Part shown: piece after piece, positions 1 through 13,100 of the stretch | Layout: every line of letters starts with the position of its first letter | Position numbering within the stretch: the stretch's first letter is position 1 | NCBI RefSeq assembly: GCF_026212465.1 | Contig: NC_080048.1 | Location: 37,910,375-37,974,374 of the forward strand | Direction: 5' to 3' | DNA from: Amaranthus tricolor | Taxonomy: Eukaryota; Streptophyta; Magnoliopsida; Caryophyllales; Amaranthaceae | DNA: 64,000 nt | Program-made: the position numbers and the translations under genes | The notes under the pieces: generated by a model | What the model was told of the DNA's origin: nothing | The model's input: the letters and a program-made list of their open reading frames with translations, nothing else | Databases searched by the model: none

Positions 1-524
1 GAATGTAAAGCCAAAGAGAAGCCAAAGACATCAAATGATCCCATGAAGATGACAAAAAGAACAAGATTAAATCATATCGTTTCTCTTCAACCAAAGTACC
101 GTCGCAACAACACAAAAGAAACATTGCAAAAATCAAGATCATTTTACTGCAGCCAAAGAAGACAAAAGTGATGCAAGATCATGGTATCATTTGGAGACCT
201 AGCTAATTCTAGTGAAGCATTTCTAGCTAGTTATTTTACAAAGGTTATTAGCTTTGTGTTTGTCCTTCTACATGGACTTAGCTTGGAAATTGGAATCTAG
301 GTTCACTTGCATGCAAATTCAGCTTAACACGCAAGCTACTGGCACATATAAGTGGCAAACTCAAGTTTTATCCTTGTGAAAATAATGTGGAAAATTTTGG
401 TGATAATCTTCGAAGATTCTTGACGTTTCTTGCATTATTCAAACATGTAGACAAGTTTTCTAGTAATAGAGGTTTAGGATGTTGCTTTCCTTTGGGAATA
501 GCCGGAAGTTTTTACATTCCCTAT

Positions 525-838
525 GGCCCGTTTGGTTAGTGGTACTAAATGGTGGTAATGAGAATGATTCATAGTTAAAATTTCATCAAAAGTTCCATGT
601 CATTGCCATGGTGAAGAAAGTTTGACAAAAAAGAAGTTTTTTTGTTCACAAATTTTCATTACCACCTATTATAATACCACATCTCCTTACGGTAATGCAT
701 TGGAATGAAATTTATGAAGAAAATGAGATGATTGAAGTTAGATAAGCATACCCATCAAGGTAGCAAGAGATAATTTAACCAAAATTACACTAGTTTTATT
801 CCCATTACAGCAGTTTAATACCACCTATCAAACTGGCC
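525..838. mobile_element. MITE in NRPC2 intron 34
   Basis: The segment begins GGCCCGTTTGGTTAGTGGT and ends ACCACCTATCAAACTGGCC, so its ends are imperfect inverted repeats, and it is about 314 bp with no reading frame. The GGCCCGTTTGGT terminus is common in small non-autonomous plant DNA transposons. I could not identify a clear target-site duplication. The rest of 1-1153 is intron with nothing recognised. Confidence 0.6.
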
Positions 839-1153
839 GTTAGTCCTTATGAGAGTAGCAATATATAGGGTTAAGAGGGGGTTTAGACAGTAAGAGAAAA
901 CATTCTTCAGTTGCATCAAAAAATGTGAACTTGGTTGCTACGAGTTCCATGGAGAATATCAATAAACTTTATCAATGAAGATTATCATTAGCATACAAAT
1001 AGAAAGCCACACATTATGCAGGGCGTGCGATTCAAATCAGAGTGTATCAGAAGAGAGGGTGGAAGGGGGGAAGTGCAAGTAGCAGACATTCACACATAGT
1101 AGTCACTTAATGAAATGTCGTAGTGGTGGTCACAAAATTGCATAGAATCTTAC

Positions 1154-4100
1154 CATGTGTTTTAATTTCTGATAGTAAATTGGCCCCATAAATATGTATG
1201 CTTGCAGGGGTTCTCCAGTTATGCCTGAAACACGAGAGAAGTACAACCTATATTCCTTTAATTATTTTAGGCATTTGGTAACCTCAATAATACAATACAT
1301 TTCAATATTAGAACAGACGGTGCCAGATGCATATTGAAGTACAAATTTTTTGACCAAAGACAACAATAAAATGGGACAATCATAATTGAGAGTAGCACAT
1401 ACACTTTAAAGAAAGGATATTTTAGAAAAAATATACTCCCAAATATATAGATCATACTTCTAAATCTTTATTTTTGCATGCAGAAATAAATTTACCCTTG
1501 ATTATAACATGACTTCATAAAATATTTTACTAAAATAATATCCTGCTTTGAATACATCCCTTATTTCGTTAGCGCCAAAGAATAGTTCTTTTGTTTTGGA
1601 TTATAATGGACTATGGTAAAATGGCTCATCAAATCATGTCAAGTTCTTGGTTGATATTTACTATCAGGGGTTAAATCGGAAACAACCTCTTTATTAAAAA
1701 GCATATAACAAGGGTAAGGTTGTGTAAATCCGAACCCCCAAACCCACTCTAGGAGAGAGCCACTTAATGGCATTAAGGCAATGCAATGTTGTTGTATCTT
1801 ACTTTGAAAGTATTCATTCATTAATTAAAAAGAGTTGAAGGAGTACGAAATTCATGATATTAATACTGAGAAGTTAATAATATATCTAGACGAAACACCA
1901 GAAAAAGAAAAGATAAAAAGATGAAGAATGTAGAAGAAAAGAAAAAATATGAAGAACCACATGAAAGAAGATAGAAGAGGAAAAGAAAAAGAAAAAAGAA
2001 AGGAAGTTACCATAGCCCGGTAAGAGCACTAGGAAAGAAGTCCGCAAAGTTTCAAGACTTGGCATGTCCTTATATTTTTTCATTTTCTCATTCTAGCGCT
2101 TCAAAAACAAGAGTAAATCCTTTTTCTTTCTTTCTCTCTATTCCAAAAGGAGCACATTTCTAACTAAATATTTTATGAATGGTTATTAAAAACATTTTCC
2201 CCAAAAAATATGAAAATCGCAAAAAGCACAATGTGCAACAAGTGCACGCCTTATGTATGTGTTGCTGAGCCCAGACTAAGAATCAGAATAAGCTTCAAAG
2301 CCATGTAAATCCTATTTCAAAGATGAACACTAAGTCTACAATCTACATAAAAAGACGGAGACTACAAAGAAAATATATAGGCAAGTGACTATAGCTGATA
2401 AGAAGCCAATATGGAAACTTTGTTTTCCTAAAGATAAAAGAAAAACACAATATGTCCCAAATAACACACATGAACTTGCAAGTCATTACCACAACATTTT
2501 ATTACCAAAATGCCACTAAGAAGCTCTTGCGTAGGAAGCGTTTGTGTAGTCGGATCTATTTAAACTTTTCAATGTAATTACAAGGAGGTTGCTTCCTGTC
2601 GCATCATCAGGTTGCCAAAAGCAATGAATGAAAGAAAATAAAACCAAAAGGGAAAATCAGGAACAAATCTCTCAGTGTCAAAGAACATTGAAAACCTGAA
2701 TAGAGAAAATCCTTTCCATTGTAGCTGAATCCATGCTGCACTAAGGTCTCACTGAAAGAAAGTAAGAACTGCATTCAGAAAAAAAAAAAAATTACAGAAA
2801 ACAGAAACTATTGCCACCCAATGCAAGATTACAAACCTTATAGTCTCAACTTTGTCGGCATGACCACTTTTTTCTCCAAAGGCACTTCCATAATGAAATC
2901 TTCCGCATGATACTCCAGCTTTTCCTCCCAGAAGTTCTATCATGTTGCCAACAGTCATACGACTAAATAAAACAAAAGCGTATAAGCCCACAAATAAAAT
3001 TCACCTGAACAATCAATTCATATTAAATGCATACCTTGAATGCAATGCATAAATCGACTGTCATGCAATGCTGCCAGCACAACATAATACACACTTAATT
3101 CTTTGGTAATAATTACATGCTTCATAGGATTAGGACCGTTTAGAATGTTAAAGACCTCGGAGAAAAGTAATATATAAGGGCCCTAATATTTTAAATGTTA
3201 ATCTCTTATTCAGTTATTTAGTATGCACAATTTTTTTAATCTTTTCTTTTTTTGATGGGGAAACTAAGTAAACACATATTCTTATTGAATATGAAAGTGT
3301 TTACTTATCCCCACATTGATGTTTCAAGTAGGGTAAACATACTTCAACTATTCAAAAGAAAGCAGATTACAGATAGAATAATGTAAACTACATGTCAAAA
3401 AACTAAAAGTATTAATCCATGCCTCTATGGAGTACTTTTAAAGAAAAGCAGGCCAAATAAAAGTGAAAGAAAAAACAATAACAATAACTTCAATAATCAA
3501 GCACAGCAGTAGGCAAATCATTTCAAATTACCCATGAAAAATCGGTACTTTAAACATCCGGTACTAAACAAATTACATGAACTTTGCAAACGGACAACGT
3601 GGGTAAGCAAAGAGGCCTGAACTTTAACATTCAACTTTTATTTTTTCCATAAATAACGGAAGGTTAGAAAATCAGATTGTTGGATTTATAGGTTCATTCT
3701 TCTGGATGGGTGTCCTCCTGCCTCGGCCTAGGCTCAGCGGCCTGATGTTCTCGATCAACTTTCTCTACATTGGAACTTGGAAGTTTCCAAGCACATTTAT
3801 TTCCGAAATTTTCAAGGAATATACACCCATCTCTTCAACTAGGCAATACTAATTTGTGGCGAAGCATTTTTCGTTAATGGAGTTATGCCCTGAGTCCTGA
3901 CATTAACTATATCACAGAGACAATAGGTCTTATAAAGTTATTTTTAGAGGTAACAAAGGGACCATAGTAACCGGCAAGATTGTGTGAAGGATATACGAAA
4001 ATATAGAAAGTAGGGATTTGAGTTTTTGGTTGGCAAAGTTTGATATTCGTCGGTTCAAGAAAATTGGGGTGAATTTTTCGTTTCCAAACCTTAAGGGAGT

Positions 4101-7100
4101 GTCGTACAACTTTTTTTTTTTTTTTTTTGATTGGGAAAAAAAGGATAGAAGGCTGAATTCAGAAGCTTTGACAGTACTAAAGCAATAGTCAAACACGGAC
4201 TGCTACACCAACTAAAATTTGAATATTTAGTTTACATAACTACCATTTGATTATGATTCTACATATCATCAATTCTAACTCATATGACTAGTAGCATTCG
4301 AGATAGCTAGGTGATGATTAATAGTACAAGCATAATAGATACCTTGGAAACGCATGAGGATTAATAATCAGATCGGGGCAGATGCCACGCTCAGAGAATA
4401 CAAGATCCTCCTGTTGAACAATGGTACCACATACACCTTTCTGTCCATGCCTGGTGCTAAACTTATCGCCAACCTGCAAGACATAATGCGTTAGCGATCT
4501 GCTTTGACAACTTCGTATAGTATTGAAATTTTAAATAGCTGTCACCTCAGGACGGCGAGTTTGACGAATGATGAAGTTTATGCACATATTGTCATTCTTG
4601 TCAGAAAAGAGTGCCACTCGATCTACCACTGAATTATCTCCAGCAAGTCCGCTTTGTTTGAAGGGTGTGGGTCTATACTGACTAGAAGCATACCAAATTA
4701 CGTCAGAATATTTACCATCCACAATATTGATATCTATAAAGCACGGGTTGTTTTCATCGTTTAAGGTTCCATATTAGTAGTCTGCATAATTTTGGAAGCA
4801 ATGATTTGGTCTTATGAAGAGCAGGAATTGGACAAACAAGAAAAGAAACAAACAACGGGAAATAAAATAGAAATAAGGGACAAAATAAACAACCTATCTG
4901 GTATCTCTCTTGCCATTGATCCCCTCGTAACCATTGGTGTTTGTTTGTTTATCAAAATGTCATCTTGTCGAACAATTTGCCCTGGAGCAGCAATACCATC
5001 ATCATCCAATGCCTATAAACAGTAAAACCACATGACAAAATTATTAGACCACACACTCAATAAAGAAGATATATAATGCTTATTATATGGCACTTTGATT
5101 ATTGACGGTTCACCAATACCAACAACTCCAGCAACAAAAGAAGAAAACTATCAGAGGTGAACTAGTGAAGAGCACAACAAGAAATATGCATCTAACAATC
5201 CCACACTATTCGTTTAACCCGCAAACTAACCCTCTCTCCCCATATAGTACTCCCACTCTAATAAAAAGAATAAAGTAGAACACATTACAGAGAATTAAAA
5301 GTAGTACACCAAAGCCCATAAAGCAAGGTAGACAATTGAAAACAAAACTCCCCCAATTCCTTGTACTCCTGACAATGGAAAACAACACATGTATTCACGC
5401 AAACACTGCAAAAGGGGGAAAAAAATCCATAGCCAAAACAACATAAAACAACACATGAATTCACGCAAACACTGCAAAAGGGAGAAAAAAATCCATAGCC
5501 AAAAAAACATACGGAGTCGCAAAAGATAGACCATGCACATGAATTACATCAGGAAGCTCCGACTTTGAGAGAGAAAATGTAAGAGATTTGATGTAGTACC
5601 TGCATTTTTTCGGCGAAATACCCTTCTTTTTTTGGTGGAAGGATTCTGTCAGATGTATTATTCTCATACCTCTGCATAATCCCACTCTTTCTATCAAGTA
5701 GAAAATACAAAAGAAAAAACAATATATCAGTCATCATACAAAATTGAAGAATATTGATTTGTCACTGGCACAGAATTGAACAATACTTTTTCATCACTAT
5801 ACAACGTCCAAAACCACGATCCAATGAAGCTTTATTCATAACGATAGCATCCTCTATATCATATCCACTGTAGCTCATAACTGCAACAGTAGCATTCTGT
5901 CCAGCTCCAAGATTGTCATACTTCACCTATAAGTGTAAAGCTACTCGTTCAGATATAGGCATTAGTCAAACAAAGTTGCTAAATACATTTTCAAGAAACT
6001 AATCAATAAGGGGGACAATCAAAAAGAACGTCATAAACCCTCGCCGGGTTCTGGAGCTGGAGAAAACCTTACCCTTACAACAAAAAATGGTTCTTTCAAG
6101 TTGAACCTCATTTGCAAATATCTTCAGCAAATTCACATAAATAAGAAGCAAAATTTCGAATAAATCAGTGAACATACCAATTCAATTGTTTTTGTTGTTA
6201 GCAAAGGCCTTTGAGGATATACTAAGAGATTTAGTAATGTGTCCATCCGGAAAAGCTGCAACATCAATAAATAATGAGAATAATGAACAATCAGCTTACC
6301 ATAAAGCCATAAACCAATCAAAGCCATGAGATCCCACTTGCCTGATTGTAAGCAATATTCCCCATTGCCTGTTTTCCCATAGCACACTATAGAGCAAAAG
6401 GAAATCGACATTTGAATAAATGAATAATGAGGGAAATAAGTTAGTAAGCATTTTGCTAGCTTCCGGGAAATAACGGTAAGCAATACCAGAGAAACAAAGC
6501 AACACATGCCTGATATGTATTTCTGGTTGACTGATTGTGATGGGGATAAGGGATTAAGCCAGCAATAACACCCAAGATTGTAAAAGGCTCTATTTCGATA
6601 TGAGTTGTTTCCGGTACGGCTTCATCATCGTACAATGCAATCTCACAAGCACGCACAAATATACGTTATCTTGATACTGTTTGATCGTGTATAAGAGTCA
6701 ACGGAAACATGATGCAAAACGTAAATTAGTGACTAACCAAGGTATTGTTTTCCTCATTGACATCAAGATACTCAATCAATCCCTCACGCAAAAAGTCGTC
6801 AAAGGTTCGAACTCCATCCTACAAAAGCATAATGGTTTGGATAGTATAGAAATAAATAATTTATAGGCACCTCATATTAGCATTGCATGAAACTCACCCG
6901 CAACTCCTTCATGTGATGTTCTTTGATCCTTGATATACCTTTATCAGCTATTACAAGAGGGCGGCAGACACGACCTCCATCCGACGCAATATACACACAA
7001 CACTACAAGAATAATAATTCAAGCTTTACGAAAAAATTTCACACCGGAATGAAGAAAAATATGTCAATACTTTTACATCAAGATGAAGAACTAGCATGAA

Positions 7101-10100
7101 CAAACACAAAAATTTTGTTAAAGAAATCTCCACAATGAACAGTACAACCTTTGACAGCCTAATAAACAAATACTTCAATCTTAACACACCTTATTTACCA
7201 AGTATTGTTTATCAATAATAAAGACAAGAGTAAATGCAATTAAATTACAATGGCGGAAGCTTATACCTAAATCAAGGGTATTATTTATCTGACCACAATC
7301 TGAAATGCCAAGGATTACAAAAATCCCAAATTATACACATAAATTTATTAAAATAACTTCAAATTCAACAATGCTAGATCATTGATCCCAAAATATTAGG
7401 GTTGCTACAAATTTAAGACAAAGAACTAATAACTTAATTTAATTGAACAATCATATATACAAAAATTGCACATAAAAATACTAAAAATAGTTTAAAACAT
7501 AAATTTATGTTTATACAGAGAGACGAAGGGGAAGAGAGTACGTGCACTATAAGTTTCCTTTGAGATATGTAATTTGTTATCTTATTTTATTCAATACTTT
7601 GAATCAGAAGGAGAAGAAAATAATTTTTTAAGATTGAGTCGGAATTTGCTTAACTACTTAAATAACACGATAATTGATACGTCGTAAATACACTTTTTCT
7701 GTTTTCAAAAAAATTATTTCTTTATAAGTATTAACAAAAAATTATCTATTCTTTGTTTTTTATGGTAAAGAACTAGTATTTCTACATTTGCATACTTATA
7801 TTTGACATTGAATTACACTCTATTTTGTTTTTTCCTTTTAGAAATTTTCTTTACTGAAATATTTCCATTATTTTTTAAACTCTTTTGATGTTGCGGTGTC
7901 TTTTTCTCATTCCTTTTTTATATTTATTTCAATATTTATACGCATATAAGAATAGTATCCTATACTAAATGAATTAGGGTTTATTAACTTCTCAAATTAA
8001 ATAAAAGTACAACTTTAACCCAAAAAGATTAATCTTGAAATAACATGGAAAAACAGTTTCTACCAAAATGATTACTACTACCTCTATTCTTATTTACTAT
8101 TCTCATTTTCCTCACAAGAAAAATTCAAATTTTTTTTGCCATTATGAATTCCATTTCGAACATCTTTTTGGGCAAAAATAACCTTAATCGCTCAACAATT
8201 TACTAAAAATACATCACATTAACGTTTTTAACCCTCCAAAATTTACTTGATTCTTCTCATATTAACTCTCCTTTTTACTAATCTCCTTTACTCATTTCTA
8301 TGATGTCATGCAACGATATTATCATTTATTCCAATCAATAATTACTCTTAACGAAATCTTATCCCTCATTAATACTCTCATTAGTTTATGCCCATATGCT
8401 AAATGGGAAAAGCATTGGAAAATGGATGGAGTAATAACACTAGGCATCTTTAGAACACAAAAAAAACTATACTTGTTCTAAAATAAAGTTGGATATCATC
8501 TATTATCTTTTTGAGGAATCATACGATGGATTGTGGATCAGCTATATACATTAATTGCTGGTTCACCTATAAATAATTCAATGATCTACAATAAAATGCT
8601 TCCATGAAAAATGTCACTTGTATTTATCCATAAAGACCATGATCCTACGTTCACTTCTTATTAGTGCTAGGATCAGTTTAACAAACCATTTTCTTCAAAT
8701 CAATTTTTTTACTCCATCAACATCATTTGTTGGTAGCCTTAATTTCATTAAAGATCCTTGAATGTCCATCTCTATATCTTTTCTCTAACCTTCTACTCCT
8801 TATAAGCAACTACAACCTATCGCCGATGAATTCCATTTGAAATCCTATCATTTAAAAATAAAATTCTACATCCATCTCAAGATACACGTCTTTGTTAGAT
8901 CAATCATCTTACCATGATCCATCTGGAAAGGCTAAAAAAACACATGTGCTTATGTTGCTCTTAAAACCTATTGAATTTATACCTTTAATCTATGAGGTAT
9001 GCTAGGTCGCAAAAAATCCTAATCTATCGTACTCCATTTTGATTGCTTAACGATAATCTTGTGAGCTACTTGCTTTGTCCCAATGGAGAAAAAGATTTAT
9101 TAAGGGAACAGAGCATGTGGTTGAGGTTAAGCAACTGAGAAGAGAGTGAGAGAGGCAGAGAGAAAAAAAGGGGGGCAACCTTACATAGTAAGAAAAAGGA
9201 GCAAATTCAAAGTTGCTAACGAGACAAAATCAAGGAGGTGTACAAAGAAACATGGATAATTGGCTTAACACTCAAAATACTCATCAAAAGATTCTTCCCA
9301 TTTAATGTTGGATCACTATCTTAACATGACCTGCCTTCGTAAAAGAGTGTAAATACCTATTTGCATATAAATTTAAGACACTTTAGATGTTCCAATAATG
9401 GCTAAGCATATTCGACAGCAACATCAGCATTCATTACCACATTTAATATCACCATTCTCCACTATCATCCATAGACCACCACGCCAGCACATGCCAACAG
9501 GGGCGGATCCAGTTAGATCCCGCACCCGCACGTGAGGGTACTGAAATTTTGTAAACAAATTTGTAGTTGATAGGGGTCGAACCTGAGACCTATAGTTGGA
9601 AGCTTACACTTATGACCAACTGAGCTATCCACTTTTTATGTAACTCTAGTCTCTAGAAATATTTATTACTTAACCAATTTCGAAAATAAATCTCATAATC
9701 TTCTTCTCCTTCCCAACTGCTCTTCGACAGTTTCTATTTGAAGAATTGAGACCCGTAATTTTGCGGCTGCCTACCAATCACCACGACAACCGCAGTCGCC
9801 GATCCACCGGATTCCACACGCCATTTCCTCCTCGTTGCCGACGTCTCACGCCTTTTACTCTGTGGACTGTTATTACACAAGATTGGTCTCCAGTTGTGAG
9901 TTGTCATTTACTTAATTTCAAGGGGGAGAAGCTAATGACACAAATATCTCCGAAATAGTTGATAGTTGTGCTAAGCGTAGTAAAATTGATCCGAATACAC
10001 TCAAAAGAGACCCCGCAGAAAGATAAAAAAATTTCAAACTATCATTCAAATAATAAAAATGAAATACGAAGAGCCTACCTTTTGAAAGGTCCTTTTCAAC

Positions 10101-13100
10101 CCAAGCTTGAAAGCTTTCCACAGACATATGTAGGAGGAAAAATGCGAAAGTTTAATCCTAAATGGTATGATTTATATCCAAATTGGCTAGAGTATAGTGA
10201 GATTAATAATGCGGTATATTGTTTACCTTGATATTTGTTTAAAAATGAAGTAGGGGGACAAGGTGGTGGTAAAGCATTTGTTACTCGGGGTTTTAACCAA
10301 TGGGATAAATAATGCCGACTTCAAACTCATATTGTTTAAAAATTGTTTAGAGTATAGTGAGATTAATAATGCAGTATAGATTACAGAATATTGTTTTTAG
10401 GGTTGAATTGAAAACATGAATTTTTAACATATATATTTATAATTTTTTTATATTTTTTATCGAATTGTATTTGTTATGAACTTATGATTGTGCTCTCACT
10501 GAATTTGATTCCTGGATCCGCCACTGCATGCCAAACACCACTATCAAGTTTATTTGATTTGGCCAACAAAAGTGAGCGATGACTAAATAATTTCACTATT
10601 TGTAAATAAGTAAATTTTTTTAGAAGGGCTATACATCTATTTCAACAAAAATGCAGATGCAAAGATAAAATTCAGAAGTTGAAGTCTATCATTAAACTAA
10701 TTCCTAATCGTATATAGTTTTACTCCCTTGTATCCCTACCATTTGTCCCATTTGGGACTTGACACTAGTCATCAATCACTCTTAGTTTGTATTTTATTTT
10801 TAATCCATGCGTTAAAACATAAATTGGCTAAAAGTAGGCAATAGAATGGGCTGACAAGTTAAAAATTCAAAACGACACTTAGCAATAACAAAAGTAGTGA
10901 TCAATTAATTTGATACTAATTCAAGAGTAACATAGTAGAAAACATAAATTGACATCAGTAAGAAGTACCTGCTTTTCGTTCTCATAAACACTGACAAACT
11001 CGCCAGTCTTTCCACAACGCCGCCATCTTCTTAAAGTGTTGGCAAATATCTAAACAAAAAGAGAGAACTTTAGAAGAAAAAAAAATCTAGTGCTATATAA
11101 TAATCAAACATTAAAATACAACCCAAATTCTGTATACCACCCATAGCTCCACCATAATGCAAATGCCTTAATCCTAAAAGATTGGGGTCGGCTATTGGTT
11201 AGAACATTAGCAACGAATCACGATCTTCTCCATACTAGCCATAGCTCCAGACAATATTAATGTTCCTAAAAGTGTGTGACGCTAACTATGTCTAGCGTTT
11301 GTCATATCAGTAATAATATACCTTTGGCCTTCTATGCTTGCCAAGAATAAGTCCATTCATTATCACAAGAAATGAATTTGACGAGTGCAGTTCTTCCCCA
11401 GAGAGTAACTCCAGGTCTTCAACACCTAAACTGTAACACTGAATGCAATTTTTGGAAAGTGTTAATCCAATAAGATAATGCTGCCACACAGATAATTCAT
11501 AAGAAGGCACACAACAAAGTAAAAAGGTAGAAATACTGATCAAAAAATACTTTCTTCAACAAATTTGGAAGCAAAGATGATAAGTTATTTCAAGTTATTT
11601 TAATCAGACACAATTTGAGCTTGAACATGATAGGCATGATGAGGAAAGAATCAAGAACACTATCAAGGGTATCTGGAGATGTAACTTAACAGCATGTACA
11701 GAACTTCGATTGGACATTTTTATAAGAATTGTACACGTATGAATACGATTTAATTTCAGTCACCACTCGCCACGAATCCATTATGTGAGCAGCCATTGCC
11801 TAATTCATTGTACTTTTTTGTTGCTTCATATTCGTTCCCCAAAGCATGGATCATTAGTAAAGAACAGTGTCATGGAAAAAAACGTCGTATGCACATACTG
11901 CTTCTCAATTCTCTCTAATTTGGTATCCTAGTTTGCAGGTAACGCAGCTTACAGCCATACCCCAGCCTAGAAAAGACTTATTAAAAGGTATTGAGCCAAT
12001 ATTAATGTTGAACATTGGGGGTACTTCTGTAGAAAAATAAATAAATAATGACATTACTTTTAAAAGGCAACTACATTCAACATTCATTTGCTAATTAAAA
12101 TGTAAGTGCTCCCTCATTTCACTAGGACAGCATATATTCCTTAGTTGCAATGCTCCATTGTAATTGCCCTAATTACTTTTTTATTACATAATATTATGTA
12201 CTACTCCATCGAAACATATTCTCAATCATCAACTTCCTTTTATAGTTTTTTTAACACTTGTAATTAAACATGGCAAAAATTTCCCCATAGAAAGTTTAAG
12301 TTTCATCATATTAGTGAAAAAACTCCACCCAGAAGTCAAAATGCCTAAACAGCTTGTATAGCATAGGTGGAGCATTAGAACCCAACCTACTATAGTACGA
12401 CCTATCGGTTTAAACATTAAAGTCTAAAATTAGGCACATTTTAGTGATTGATGAATCAAAAACTATCAATCTTTCTCTTTGACTACCTCATGTACGGATG
12501 TACCTTTCTAAAGTACTCCATATTTCATTCTTCATAACAATAATACAAATGGAATTTCATAACAATAATAATTTTATCTATAAACTGATTAAAGGATATA
12601 AACCCCTTCTATTTAAGGGGTTTTCCCAAAACAATTCCTAAGACCAAATAAATGTGTTCTAGTAAAAAATGTACCACATGCTACTATCTAATTAGTCACT
12701 AGCTACTTTTTATCCCTTAACATTTGAATGATTCCACAAAGTGAGCTCCCTGCCTCACCCTTCTTCTCAGCCCCACCTCAATGTGTATATGTCCACTGTC
12801 TCATTCAGCCATCTCGCTGACTACTACATCCCCTTGACCGCCCTAGCAACAACCAAACCCTTATCCCTCTCCATCTCCTTATCCCTCTCTTTTATCCTGC
12901 AGCTGAGTTCTAAGAGGCATGAGACATCTTTAAAAAAAAAGTAGTTGTGAGTAATAACAGCAGACTTTAAAACCCATTCCTTTCAGCATTGACTAGCTTC
13001 CTTATAAAAAGCATGCCCTTTCTGTGCTTGATGCGGAAGGGGTAGCAGGGGGAAAGTGATCATGGCTGATGTGGGTGAAGGCCAAAAAAGGAAACAGCTA

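Larger units (their letters stand above)
9498..10526 (+). mobile_element. Internally deleted hAT transposon
   Basis: The ends are CAGGGGCGGATCCAG (left) and, reversed, CAGTGGCGGATCCAG (right). They are flanked by the identical 8-bp duplication CATGCCAA at 9490-9497 and 10527-10534. An 8-bp duplication and a CAG-type terminus are hallmarks of the hAT superfamily. At 1029 bp it keeps only the start of the transposase gene (see 9959-10330), so it cannot move by itself. It lies in NRPC2 intron 21. Confidence 0.9.

Noticed and set aside
1..2695. Possibility that NRPC2 is truncated at exon 33
   Set aside because: Exon 34, with [16 protein letters not shown] in the right phase and proper splice sites, is present at 1154-1224; the remaining exons simply lie outside the window.
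9563..9636. Functional tRNA gene
   Set aside because: A and B boxes are visible, but the acceptor stem does not pair and there is no convincing anticodon arm.
12741..12944. 67-codon plus-strand frame
   Set aside because: Lies wholly in NRPC2 intron 19, low complexity (Ser/Leu), no domain.
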